Part shown: positions 26,225 to 34,750 of the stretch, piece after piece
Numbering within the stretch: the first letter of the stretch is position 1
Layout: every line of letters begins with the position of its first letter
From: Microbacterium enclense
GTDB lineage: Bacteria > Actinomycetota > Actinomycetes > Actinomycetales > Microbacteriaceae
Reading direction: 5' to 3'
DNA length: 64,000 nt
Assembly (NCBI RefSeq): GCF_001456955.1
Contig: NZ_KQ758467.1
Location: 124,001 to 188,000, forward strand
Position numbers and translations under genes: made by a program
Notes under the pieces: generated by a model
What the model was told of the DNA's origin: nothing
The model's database searches: none
Seen by the model: the letters and a program-made list of their open reading frames with translations, nothing else

Positions 26225-26857
26225 TCACGTCCCGACCCCCGCGCACACCGCAACGAACCGTCCCGCCCGCTCGCGCAGTGCCCCGAGATCGCCACCGCGG
26301 AACGCGTCGCCGAGCAGCGGTCCGCCCACGCTGACCGCCACGGCGCCCGCCGCGAGCCACGCGGCCGCGCTGTCGGCATCCACTCCGCCCGAGGGGACGA
26401 CGGCGATGTCGGGGAACGGTCCGCGCAGATCCTTCAGGTAGCCGGGACCGACCTGGCCGGCCGGGAAGATCTTCACCGCCGAGGCGCCCGCCGACCACGA
26501 CGAGAACAGTTCGGTCGGAGTGATCCCGCCGGGGATGATCGGCATGCCGGCCGCCACCGCCCGCTCCACCAATGCGGAAGAGGTGATCGGCGTCACGACG
26601 TAGTCGGCGCCGACCTCGATCGCGCGCTCGAGCTGGTCGAGGGTGGTGACGGTGCCGATGCCGAGATCGCCGTCGAACGACGATCGCAGCGCGGCGAAGG
26701 CGTCGAAGGTGCCGGGCGTCGTGAGCGTCAGCTCGACGCTCTGCACGCCCGCCTGAGCGAGGGCGCCGAGCACCGACTTGTAGTCCGCGGCCGCGGAGGC
26801 CCGGGCGACAACGACGAGCTTCGACGACAGCGTGCGGGCGGGCAGCTCACCAGTCAT
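26225..26857 (-). CDS. eda: KDPG aldolase
   Basis: About 210 residues. Class I aldolase (KDPG/KHG family), with a TIM-barrel segment [24 protein letters not shown], the Schiff-base lysine in [14 protein letters not shown] and the phosphate loop PSGGVD. It cleaves KDPG to pyruvate and glyceraldehyde 3-phosphate. The ATG at 26857 overlaps the end of manD by 11 bases, so the two are coupled. Confidence 0.93.
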   Translation of the reverse strand: MTGELPARTLSSKLVVVARASAAADYKSVLGALAQAGVQSVELTLTTPGTFDAFAALRSSFDGDLGIGTVTTLDQLERAIEVGADYVVTPITSSALVERAVAAGMPIIPGGITPTELFSSWSAGASAVKIFPAGQVGPGYLKDLRGPFPDIAVVPSGGVDADSAAAWLAAGAVAVSVGGPLLGDAFRGGDLGALRERAGRFVAVCAGVGT

Positions 26858-28073
26858 GGACGGTCCCATCGAGCAGACGGTTCACCGGCAGGTAGGCCTT
26901 CGTGTACTCGAACGCGCTCGCCGCGTCCTCGTCGAGCTCGACGCCGAGACCGGGCTGATCGCCCGGGTGCAGGAAGCCCTTGTCGAAGGTGAAGGAGGTC
27001 CGGAACACCTCGAGCGTCTGCTCGTTGTGCGGCATGTACTCCTGGATGCCGAAGTTGTGGATCGCCAGGTCCAGGTGCAGGGCCGCCGCCATGCCGACGG
27101 GCGAGATGTCGGTGGGGCCGTGGATGCCGGAGCGGATGCCGTAGATCGCGGCGAAGTCGAGCAGCTTCTTCATCGCCGTGATGCCGCCGGTGTGGGTCAC
27201 GGCCGAACGCACGTAATCGATCAGGCGCTCGGTGATGAGCGTCTGATAGTCGTAGACGGTGTTGAACACCTCGCCGATGGCGAGCGGGGTCGTGGAGTGC
27301 TGGCGGATGAGGCGCAGCGCCGTCTGATCCTCGCCGGGGGTGGCGTCCTCGAGCCAGAACAGGTCGTACGGCTCGACGTCTTTCGCGAACCGCGCGGCCT
27401 CGATGGGCGACATGCGGTGGTGACCGTCGTGCAGGAGGCGCAGGTCGGTGCCGAACTCCTCGCGGATCTTCGCGAACACCCCGGGCATGTGGTTCAGGTA
27501 CTGACGCGTGTCCCACTGCTCCTCGGCGGGGCGGTCGCCCGAGCGCTTGGCGGGCTCGTAGTCGTAGCGCACGCCCGGACCGGCGGCCGAGACGCCGTAG
27601 ATCTGACCGAGGCCGGGGACGCCGGTCTGCACGCGCACGGCGGTGAAGCCGAGCTCGCGGTATCCGGCGATCGCGTTCGAGAGGGCGGCGAAGTCGGTGC
27701 CCGAGGCGTGGGCGTAGACGCGCACGCCGTCGCGGCTCGCTCCTCCCAGCAGCTGGTATAGCGGCATCCCGGCCTTCTTGGCCTTGATGTCCCAGAGCGC
27801 CATGTCGACGGCGGCGATCGCGGCCATGGTCACCGGCCCGCGACGCCAGTAGGCGCCCCGGTAGAGGTACTGCCAGGTGTCTTCGATGCGGTCCTCGTCG
27901 CGGCCGACCAGCATCGAGGCGAGGTGGTCGGAGAGGTACGACGCGACCGACAGCTCGCGGCCGTTGAGGGTGGCATCCCCCCAGCCGACGACGCCGTCGC
28001 TGGTGGTGACCTTCAGGGTGACGAAGTTGCGGCCGGGGCTGGTGACGATGACGTCGACGGAGGCGATGCTCAT
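26847..28073 (-). CDS. manD: D-mannonate dehydratase (enolase superfamily)
   Basis: 408 residues with the hallmarks of the ManD subgroup: [14 protein letters not shown] near the N-terminus, [15 protein letters not shown] (metal Asp and His), [12 protein letters not shown] and [10 protein letters not shown] (metal Glu residues), and [10 protein letters not shown]. It dehydrates D-mannonate to 2-keto-3-deoxygluconate. The Pro in HGPTD, as I recall from enolase-superfamily studies, marks members with low catalytic efficiency, whereas efficient ones have Ala. Operon with eda (overlap) and below the MFS gene, from which a hairpin separates it. Confidence 0.9.
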   Translation of the reverse strand: MSIASVDVIVTSPGRNFVTLKVTTSDGVVGWGDATLNGRELSVASYLSDHLASMLVGRDEDRIEDTWQYLYRGAYWRRGPVTMAAIAAVDMALWDIKAKKAGMPLYQLLGGASRDGVRVYAHASGTDFAALSNAIAGYRELGFTAVRVQTGVPGLGQIYGVSAAGPGVRYDYEPAKRSGDRPAEEQWDTRQYLNHMPGVFAKIREEFGTDLRLLHDGHHRMSPIEAARFAKDVEPYDLFWLEDATPGEDQTALRLIRQHSTTPLAIGEVFNTVYDYQTLITERLIDYVRSAVTHTGGITAMKKLLDFAAIYGIRSGIHGPTDISPVGMAAALHLDLAIHNFGIQEYMPHNEQTLEVFRTSFTFDKGFLHPGDQPGLGVELDEDAASAFEYTKAYLPVNRLLDGTVHDW

Positions 28074-28141
28074 GGGGGACTTTCTGGTCGAAGGGGAGGG
28101 CGCGCGGGGGATCGTGGCCGTCCAAGGAGCGGAGAAGGATG

Positions 28142-28173
28142 CCGGGCGGGTCCGCCGTCACGGGCCCGCCCGG
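28142..28173 (-). terminator. Hairpin between MFS and manD
   Basis: CCGGGCGGG (28142-28150) pairs perfectly with CCCGCCCGG (28165-28173). It lies in the 125-bp gap and may attenuate read-through from the transporter into manD-eda. Confidence 0.45.
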
Positions 28174-28198
28174 GGTGCGGGGCGTCGAGCCCCGCGGT

Positions 28199-29599
28199 TC
28201 ACATCGCGGCGCGCGGGTCGGTCAGGTCGCGACCGGTCCACTCGGGCGCCACGATCGCGGCGACCAGCGCCGAGGCCGTGAAGATGCCCATGAGCACCAT
28301 GATCGGCACGATGCTGCCGGTCGCGGCGGCCACCCAGGCGGCGGCGACGACCGGGCCGATGCCCGTGGCGATGATGGCCGCGATCTCACGCACGACCGCG
28401 GTGAGGGTGTAGCGGTTACGGGCACCGAAGATCTCGGGGATCGAGATGTTCTCCATGGATGCCAGACCCAGCACCGAGATGTTGTGGATGAGCGCGTAGC
28501 CGACGAAGATCCAGCCGACTTCGCGCGAGTTGATCAGCAGCAGGGTCGGGACGATGAGCAGCAGCGACAGGGCCGACATCACGATGTACATCCGACGGCG
28601 GCCGAACTTATCGCCGAGGAAGCCGACGAGCGGGATCGTGATGAAGCCGATCAGCGACGACACGATGACGATCTCGGGACCGACCTCCTTGGAGATGGCG
28701 AGGGTGATCGTGATGAACGAGATGAGGTAGGTCTGCACGAGGCCGGAGTTGCCGGCCTGACCGAAACGGAGGAAGAACGACACGAGAACGGCCTTCAGAG
28801 GCTTCTTCTGCAGCGACTCGAGCGTGCGGATGTCGTTGGTCTCGGTCGCCACCTTCTGCAGTTCGGCGCGCGAGAGAGCCTTGCCGTCGACGACGTCGGT
28901 GCGCTCTTCGAAGACCGGGCTCTCCTTGAGGTTGAAGCGCACCCACAGGGCGAAGAGCATGATGACGGCGCTGCCGATGAACGGGATGCGCCAGCCCCAC
29001 GCGATGACGTCGCTCTCCATCATCACGGCGAGCAGGATCGCCCAGATACCCGAGGCGAACAGCGTGCCGCAGTTGGTGCCGAGGGCGACCAGCGAGGCGA
29101 CGACGCCGCGACGGTTGTCGGGGGCGTACTCGGCGAGCATGACGCCCGCGCCCGAGATCTCGGCTCCCGCGCCGAAACCCTGCGCCAGGCGCAGGATGAC
29201 GAGGAGGATCGGGGCCAGGATGCCGACCTGCTCGTACGTGGGCAGCACACCGATCAGCGTGGTCGCGGCCCCCATGAGCAGGATCGTGTAGAACAGCACC
29301 TGCTTGCGGCCGATCTTGTCGCCGATGCGGGCGAAGAAGAACGCACCGACCGGGCGGGCCACGTACCCCACGCCGTAGGTCGCCATCGCGAGGACGACCG
29401 CCATCGCGGCATCCCCTCCGGCGAAGAAGATCTGGCTGAAGACGAGGGCCGCGGCGAGCGAGTAGAGCTGGAAGTCCATGAACTCCAGCGCGGTGCCGAG
29501 CCAGCCCGAGACGGCGGCGCGGGCGAGGTCGCCGACCGATCGTTTGGCGACGGGCGGCGACGTCGAGGCGTCGACGCCGGGGGCGGAAGAGCTGCTCAT
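28199..29599 (-). CDS. MFS transporter, metabolite:H+ symporter type
   Basis: A 466-residue, 12-helix transporter of the MHS family (relatives of shikimate, citrate and betaine carriers). Signature: GWLGTALEFMDFQLYSLAA at helix 1, RPVGAFFFARIGDKIGRKQVL (motif A), RLAQGFGAGAEISGAGVMLAEYAP, and WRIPFIGSAV. ATG 29599 has GGAG 8 bases upstream. In this cluster it most likely imports the hexonate or hexuronate that the enzymes degrade (inference). Confidence 0.88.
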   Translation of the reverse strand: MSSSSAPGVDASTSPPVAKRSVGDLARAAVSGWLGTALEFMDFQLYSLAAALVFSQIFFAGGDAAMAVVLAMATYGVGYVARPVGAFFFARIGDKIGRKQVLFYTILLMGAATTLIGVLPTYEQVGILAPILLVILRLAQGFGAGAEISGAGVMLAEYAPDNRRGVVASLVALGTNCGTLFASGIWAILLAVMMESDVIAWGWRIPFIGSAVIMLFALWVRFNLKESPVFEERTDVVDGKALSRAELQKVATETNDIRTLESLQKKPLKAVLVSFFLRFGQAGNSGLVQTYLISFITITLAISKEVGPEIVIVSSLIGFITIPLVGFLGDKFGRRRMYIVMSALSLLLIVPTLLLINSREVGWIFVGYALIHNISVLGLASMENISIPEIFGARNRYTLTAVVREIAAIIATGIGPVVAAAWVAAATGSIVPIMVLMGIFTASALVAAIVAPEWTGRDLTDPRAAM

Positions 29600-29634
29600 C
29601 GGATTACTCCTTCGTAGTGATGATGTGTCGGGTG

Positions 29635-30639
29635 TCAAAGGGAGAGGAGGACCTTGGCGGATGCCGAGGAGTCGCGCGCCGTGGCGAACGCGGCCGCGGC
29701 GTCGGTGGCGGGGACGACGTGCGACACGACCGCGTCGAGGGCATCGGTGGATGCCAGGAGGGAGATCGCGTCGTCGATCTCGGTCGAGAAGCGGAACGCA
29801 CCTCGAAGCGTCAGCTCCTTGGCGAGCATCGGGGCGAGGTTCACGCCGATCTCGGCGTCGGGGAACATGCCGACCTGCACGACGGTGCCGGCGCGACGGG
29901 CGGCGCGCACGGCCTGGGTGAGGGCGACGCCGACGCCGGAGCACTCGAAGACGACGTCGAACGACTCGGGGTCGATCGTGTCGGTGTCGACGAGGAAGGT
30001 CTCGGCCGCGCCGAGCGACCGCGCCCGCTCGAGCGGTTCGGGGCGGACATCGCTCGCACCGACCACCGCGGCACCCGCGTTGACCGCGGCGGCGACGACG
30101 AGCAGACCGATGGGACCTGCGCCGATGACGAGGGCGCGCTTGCCGGTCAGATCGCCCGGGAGGCCGACCGCGTGGATCGCGACGGCGAGGGGCTCGGCGA
30201 GTGCGGCGCGCTCGAGCGGAAGGCCCTCGGGCAGCACGCGCACCATGTGCTCCTCGACGACGAGCAGTTCGGCCGCCCCGCCCTGGCGGTGCGGGAAGCC
30301 GGCGGCGCTGCCGAGGTAGTCGCCGCCCGTCCGAAGGTGCGGGCGCTCCTCGAGGCCCGGCACCGACGGCCCGAAGCGCGCGGGGTGCACGGTGACGGGC
30401 GTACCCGGCGCGAGGCGGCCGGAGGGGTCGAGGTCGACCTCGGCCGACAGCTCGTGGCCGGGGGTGAGCGGCTCGCGCACCGCATACTCGCCGTTCTTGC
30501 CGTGGAAGTAGTAGTGCAGGTCGGAGCCGCAGATGCCGACGTAGCGCACGCGCAGCCGCACCTCGCCCGCACCGGGTTCGGGGGCGGGGTGGTCTTCCCA
30601 GCGGAGGTCTTCCGCGCCGTGGATCGCGAGAAGCTTCAT
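29635..30639 (-). CDS. L-idonate/L-gulonate 5-dehydrogenase-like MDR protein
   Basis: 334-residue medium-chain dehydrogenase. Catalytic zinc ligands are present in YVGICGSDLHYYFHGKNGEY and TPGHELSAEV; the NAD fold is VIGAGPIGLLVVAAA. The structural-zinc lobe has lost its four cysteines: between HPARF and LGSAAGF the sequence reads GPSVPGLEERPHLRTGGDY, where relatives have a CxxC-type cluster. The IdnD-like family oxidises L-idonate to 5-ketogluconate; RspB-like relatives oxidise L-gulonate to D-fructuronate, which fits the neighbours better. Operon between the oxidoreductase and MFS genes. Confidence 0.85.
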   Translation of the reverse strand: MKLLAIHGAEDLRWEDHPAPEPGAGEVRLRVRYVGICGSDLHYYFHGKNGEYAVREPLTPGHELSAEVDLDPSGRLAPGTPVTVHPARFGPSVPGLEERPHLRTGGDYLGSAAGFPHRQGGAAELLVVEEHMVRVLPEGLPLERAALAEPLAVAIHAVGLPGDLTGKRALVIGAGPIGLLVVAAAVNAGAAVVGASDVRPEPLERARSLGAAETFLVDTDTIDPESFDVVFECSGVGVALTQAVRAARRAGTVVQVGMFPDAEIGVNLAPMLAKELTLRGAFRFSTEIDDAISLLASTDALDAVVSHVVPATDAAAAFATARDSSASAKVLLSL

Positions 30640-30681
30640 CGCGTCTCCTTCGTGTTCTCGCGCCGTGTCGGCGCAGGGTGG

Positions 30682-32178
30682 TCAGGGGGTGGTGGTCGCC
30701 AGGGCTCGGGATGCCGCGAGGGCATCGGCGATCGCGCTGTCGACGCCGCGCTGCACGATGGTGTCGAGCAGATCGCCGACCCGGTCGACGAAGGCCGTGC
30801 GATGGGCGAGGTCCTCGCCGAACAGGTGCAGGTCGACGATGGCGCGAGCGGCCAGGTCGCGGCCGCCGCGGGTGGCCCCCGCGGTGAGGCGTTCGCGGGC
30901 GGGGTCGGTCATCGCCGCCGCGTGCGGGCCCGGGTCGAAGCCGGCGGGCGGGGCGATGCAGGCGAGGTAGGCAGCGACCGTGAGGGCGATGAGGTGCGGG
31001 AAGTCCCCGGTGTCGAGCGCGTGCACGACCGGACCGGGGATGCGCTGGCCGAGCTTGACCGACCCGTCGGAGCCGACCTGGCTGGTGCGATGGCCGAGCG
31101 CGCTGTTGCCCCAGCGGGCGAACAGCTCCCGCTCGTACTGCTCGACGTCGACGCCCGCGGGGGCGGTGACCGACGGCTCGTACTCGTGGCGCAGCACGGC
31201 CGCGGCAGCGGCCTCGATGTCGGCTAGGGCGATGGCGTCCGGGATCGTCGGAACACCGCGCAGGGCGCCGAGGTAGGCGATGAGCGAGTGCGTGCCGTTG
31301 AGCAGGCGCACCTTCAGCTGCTCGTAGGCGCCGACCTCGTCGGTGAAGACGGCGCCGCCGGCCTCCCACGCGGGGCGGCCGCCGGCGAAGCGGTCCTCGA
31401 TCGCCCACATCGTGAACGGCTCCGCGGGGACCGGTGCGTCGTCGCGCACGCCCAGTAGCGCCGCGACCCGGTCGGTGAACTCCGGCGTCGTCGAGGGGAC
31501 GATGCGGTCGACCATGCTGGAGGGGAAGCTCACCGCGCGGTCGAGGTAGGCGAGAGCGTCGGCGCCCTCGGCATCCGGAAGCTCCTGCAGGAACGCGCGC
31601 ACGAGCTTCTCGGTGTGCGATCCGTTCGACAGCAGGTTGTCGCAGCTGAGGATCGACAGCGGCTCCCCGCCCGTCGCGGCGCGGCGCTGCAGGCCCCGGG
31701 CGAGCTGCCCGATGGTCGAGCGCGGGTCGCCTCCGCGCAGGTCGGCGGCGACGACGGGATCGCCGACGTCGAGGCGCTGGGTCGAGGGCGAGTAGCTGTA
31801 GCCGTTCTCGGTCACGGTGAGCGTGGCGATGCGGATGCGCGGGTCGGCGAGATCGGCGACCACCCGCGCCGGATCGTCGGCGGCGACGTAGGAGTCGGTG
31901 TGCACGCCCGGGACCTCGAGCGAGGTGGTCTCGGGCGAGATCGTGGCGACGGCGTAGAGGTGGTCCTGCGCGTGCAGGGCGTCGACGATGCGACGCGATC
32001 GCGAGGCGACGCCCACGATGCCCCAGTCGCCCCCGGCGGCACGCAGCGCCGCGGCCGTGTAGACGGCCTGATGCGCGCGGTGGAAGCTGCCGAGCCCGAG
32101 GTGCACGATGCCGGCGGCCACGGGCGGCGTCGGCGCGGCAACGGACGTCGGCGTGTGACGGCTGAGGTGGGCGGTCAT
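30682..32178 (-). CDS. uxuB: D-mannonate oxidoreductase (UxuB-like, mannitol dehydrogenase family)
   Basis: 498 residues, long-chain mannitol-dehydrogenase family. Visible: GIVHLGLGSFHRAHQAVY (NAD-binding N-terminus), SCDNLLSNG, VDRIVPSTTPE and the polyol-dehydrogenase KVRLLNGTHSLIAYLG with the catalytic Lys-Asn-His set. UxuB reduces D-fructuronate to D-mannonate, the substrate of ManD in this operon; mannitol dehydrogenase is the alternative. First gene of the cluster, divergent from its LacI regulator. Confidence 0.87.
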   Translation of the reverse strand: MTAHLSRHTPTSVAAPTPPVAAGIVHLGLGSFHRAHQAVYTAAALRAAGGDWGIVGVASRSRRIVDALHAQDHLYAVATISPETTSLEVPGVHTDSYVAADDPARVVADLADPRIRIATLTVTENGYSYSPSTQRLDVGDPVVAADLRGGDPRSTIGQLARGLQRRAATGGEPLSILSCDNLLSNGSHTEKLVRAFLQELPDAEGADALAYLDRAVSFPSSMVDRIVPSTTPEFTDRVAALLGVRDDAPVPAEPFTMWAIEDRFAGGRPAWEAGGAVFTDEVGAYEQLKVRLLNGTHSLIAYLGALRGVPTIPDAIALADIEAAAAAVLRHEYEPSVTAPAGVDVEQYERELFARWGNSALGHRTSQVGSDGSVKLGQRIPGPVVHALDTGDFPHLIALTVAAYLACIAPPAGFDPGPHAAAMTDPARERLTAGATRGGRDLAARAIVDLHLFGEDLAHRTAFVDRVGDLLDTIVQRGVDSAIADALAASRALATTTP

Positions 32179-32253
32179 GCGCGGGCTCCGTCGGATGCGG
32201 CGGGGCGCGCGCTGCGGGGATCGTCGATGATCGGCATGAAAACAGTGTGCGTT

Positions 32254-32283
32254 AGTTTGTACAAACTTGTCAAGTGTTTACAC
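32254..32283. promoter_or_regulatory. Operator in the uxuB/lacI divergent promoter
   Basis: AGTTTGTACAAACT (32254-32267) is a perfect 14-bp palindrome, followed by GTGTTTACAC (32274-32283), a second short dyad. They are the only AT-rich stretch in the 148-bp divergent gap and probably bind the LacI protein next door. Confidence 0.65.
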
Positions 32284-32326
32284 GAGGCGATGAAGGATGA
32301 TGGAGACACGGCGACGGGAGGCGGAG

Positions 32327-33298
32327 ATGGCGGCGAACCTCACAGAGGTGGCTCGGCACGCGGGCGTGTCGATCGCGACCGCATCGCGCGCCTTCGGCGA
32401 GCCCGACCGACTCGCGCCGGCCACGCTCGAACGCGTGCGCAAGTCCGCGGTCGAGCTCGGCTACGCGACGCCCCAGGTGGCGACCGGCACCCGCACGATC
32501 GCGGTGGTGGTCCCGGATGCCGCGAACCCCGTGTACGCGACCCTCCTCAAGGCGATCCAGGGGCAGGCGTGGCATGGCCGGCACCGCATCGTGCTGTTCG
32601 ACGCCGACGAAGACCTGCGCCGCGAGCGCGAAGCCATCGAGCTCGGGTGCCGCACCGACGGACTGGTGCTGTGCTCCCCGCGCCTTCCCGAAGCCGAGGT
32701 GCTCGCCCTGGTCGGCGACACCCCGCACGTCGTCATCAACCGGGTCCTGCCCGGCGCATTGTGCGTGGTGATGGATGCCGAGCGAGGACCGACGCAGGCC
32801 GTCGAGCATCTGTCGGCCCTCGGTCACGACCACGTCGCGTACGCGTCCGGCCCGCACGGCTCGTGGGCCGACGAGCAGCGCGCCGACGCCGTGCTCCGCG
32901 CGTGCGAGCGCTTCGGCATCCGCCTGACCCGGCTCAGCCACCACGCGGCATCCATCCAGGGCGGCCGAGCGGGGGCGGCCGCTGCGGTGGCCAGCGGCGC
33001 GAGCGCCGTCATCGCCTACAACGACCTCGTCGCGCTCGGGCTCGAGGCGGGCATGGCCGAGCTCGGCCGCGTGTGCCCCGACGACATCAGCATCGTCGGC
33101 ATCGACGACATCGAGCTCGCCGGCGCCGTCACGCCGAGCCTGACGACGGTGCGCATGCCCATCGCGCGCTCGGGCGCCCTGGCCGTCGACCTGCTGCTGC
33201 AGGCGATGGTCGGCACCGCGCCGACCGACGACACCGTGCTGCCTTCGCAGCTCATCGTGCGCAGTTCGACCGCGCCCCCGGGCGGCGCCCGGGCCTGA
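32327..33298 (+). CDS. LacI-family regulator of the hexuronate cluster
   Basis: 323 residues. Helix-turn-helix LTEVARHAGVSIATASRAFG at the N-terminus, sugar-binding core with VVVPDAANPVYATLL and the C-terminal VGIDDIELAGAVTPSLTTVR. Start ATG 32327 has GGGAGG upstream. Divergent from uxuB with a palindromic operator between, so it likely represses the whole 25-32 kb cluster in the absence of a hexonate inducer. Confidence 0.92.
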   Translation: MAANLTEVARHAGVSIATASRAFGEPDRLAPATLERVRKSAVELGYATPQVATGTRTIAVVVPDAANPVYATLLKAIQGQAWHGRHRIVLFDADEDLRREREAIELGCRTDGLVLCSPRLPEAEVLALVGDTPHVVINRVLPGALCVVMDAERGPTQAVEHLSALGHDHVAYASGPHGSWADEQRADAVLRACERFGIRLTRLSHHAASIQGGRAGAAAAVASGASAVIAYNDLVALGLEAGMAELGRVCPDDISIVGIDDIELAGAVTPSLTTVRMPIARSGALAVDLLLQAMVGTAPTDDTVLPSQLIVRSSTAPPGGARA

Positions 33299-33385
33299 GC
33301 CGCCGTCGGCGCCTGCCCCATCGCGCCTGCCTCGACGCCGAAAGGTCACGACCCGTTCCGACCCCTGCGGTGGGAGAATAGGCCT

Positions 33386-33721
33386 ATGGCCGAGCAGCCC
33401 GCCCCTCAACGACCGGTGTACGTCCGCGACGATTACGAGACCGCGACCGTCCGCCGCGCGCCGAAGTACGGCGTGTTCCTCGCGGCGGGCGCCTCCCTCG
33501 GCATCCTCGTCGCTCTGCTGCTCACGGTCGTGATCGACGGATCCGACATCAGCCCCTATACGCAGGTCGTGTACTCCGAGTTGCAGGTGTTCGGCTTCAC
33601 AGCGCTCATCTGCGTCGTCGCCGGCGTCGCCCTCGGCGCGATCGTCGCGCTGGTGTTCGAGCGGGTGCTCGGCCGCCGCACCCGCCAGGTCACGGTCGAT
33701 CACGAGCAGTACGAGGTCTGA
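33386..33721 (+). CDS. Two-helix membrane protein, unknown
   Basis: 111 residues: charged N-terminus, two transmembrane helices (YGVFLAAGASLGILVALLLTV and FTALICVVAGVALGAIVALVF), and a short basic/acidic tail ending VDHEQYEV. GGGAG lies 8-9 bases before the ATG. Such proteins are common in Microbacteriaceae; no role is established. Confidence 0.75.
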   Translation: MAEQPAPQRPVYVRDDYETATVRRAPKYGVFLAAGASLGILVALLLTVVIDGSDISPYTQVVYSELQVFGFTALICVVAGVALGAIVALVFERVLGRRTRQVTVDHEQYEV

Positions 33722-33724
33722 ACC

Positions 33725-34336
33725 TCAGGCCAGCTCCGCGATGATCGGGTGGATCGCGGAGTCGAAGGCCACGACGTCGCTGCGCAGGCCATCGGTCACC
33801 GCCACCGTCAGCGATCCGATCCACCACACGCCGCGCTGCGTGAGCGGCAGCACCTGCACGTTCAGCTCGAACGAATGCGCCCGCCGGCCCACCGCCCGTT
33901 CGTGGGCCGCGATAGCGCTGGCGTAGGCGCGGTACGACACCCCGGGGCGCGCCGCCGACTCCCGCGCATAGCGATCATGCGCGAGCCGGGCGAAGTCGAC
34001 CGCGTCGTCGGCGTGCGCGGTGATGGCCTCGCGCAGCGCGTCCGCGCCGTCCACGGGTAGCGCGATGAGGCCTTCGAAGCCGTCGACGAGTTCCAGGGGG
34101 ACGGGCGACGGGTGCGCCTGCGGTTCGACGGTCATCGCCCAGAAGCCGCGCCACTCGCGCTCGAGCTGCGCGTGCGCGGCATCCGTCTCATTGCGGACGA
34201 CCGGCGGGGGCACGCGCCGCAGGGCCGGGAGCTCCTCGGGAGAGCGGATGCCGAGCACCTGCCGCAGATACAGCGCGACCAGCACCGACTTCGCCGCGTC
34301 CTCGCGGATCACCCACTCCGGCTGGCCGCCCGTCAT
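33725..34336 (-). CDS. Hypothetical soluble protein (203 aa)
   Basis: Starts MTGGQPEWVIREDAAKSVLV; no membrane segment or known motif. It contains a Trp-rich strand pair (RGVWWIGSLTVAVTDGL) near the C-terminus. ATG 34336 is supported by TACAAT exactly 6 bases upstream (leaderless -10). A much longer open frame upstream is Arg/Pro/Ser junk across repeats and is not used. Tail-to-tail with the membrane protein (3-bp gap). Function not recognised. Confidence 0.75.
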   Translation of the reverse strand: MTGGQPEWVIREDAAKSVLVALYLRQVLGIRSPEELPALRRVPPPVVRNETDAAHAQLEREWRGFWAMTVEPQAHPSPVPLELVDGFEGLIALPVDGADALREAITAHADDAVDFARLAHDRYARESAARPGVSYRAYASAIAAHERAVGRRAHSFELNVQVLPLTQRGVWWIGSLTVAVTDGLRSDVVAFDSAIHPIIAELA

Positions 34337-34453
34337 GGCGTCATTGTAAGGACGCGCCGCGGGCCGGGCGATGGCCCTTGCGCCCCGTGTGTCGGCAGTG
34401 GCGGGGGTCGTGCCGCGGAGGTGCCGTATCGCCGGGCGGGGCGTGGGCGGAAG

Positions 34454-34522
34454 GGAGGGGATCGGCGCGGGGGAGGATGCCGGGACCTCGGTCGGTCCTC
34501 CCGTCGCGGATTCTCCTCCGCT
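34454..34522. repeat. GGAGGAGAT-type palindromic repeat, copy A
   Basis: About 69 bp: outer GGAGGGGAT/ATTCTCCTCC and inner GGGAGGA/TCCTCCC arms. Diverged from copies C and D but nearly identical to copy B around GGATGCCGGGACCTCGGTCG. Confidence 0.65.
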
Positions 34523-34570
34523 CGCGTGGTCCGGCGGTGCTGCGCGCGCGGGGTGGGGCTGATTCGCGGG

Positions 34571-34638
34571 GGAGGGGATCGGTGGAGGGGAGGATGCCGG
34601 GACCTCGGTCGGTCCTCCCGTCGCTGATTCTCCTCCGC
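34571..34638. repeat. GGAGGAGAT-type palindromic repeat, copy B
   Basis: About 68 bp, same orientation and plan as copy A, ending at about 34638, roughly 110 bp before the DUF559-type gene. Confidence 0.65.
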
Positions 34639-34750
34639 TCCCGGGTGGGGCCGGCGAGGGGGCTTCCCGACCGCTCCTCCCCACCCGGTTCTCCACAGGT
34701 GATGGCGCCGGCTCCTGCATCCGTTCGAGCCGGTCGGGCACGCTACTGCG

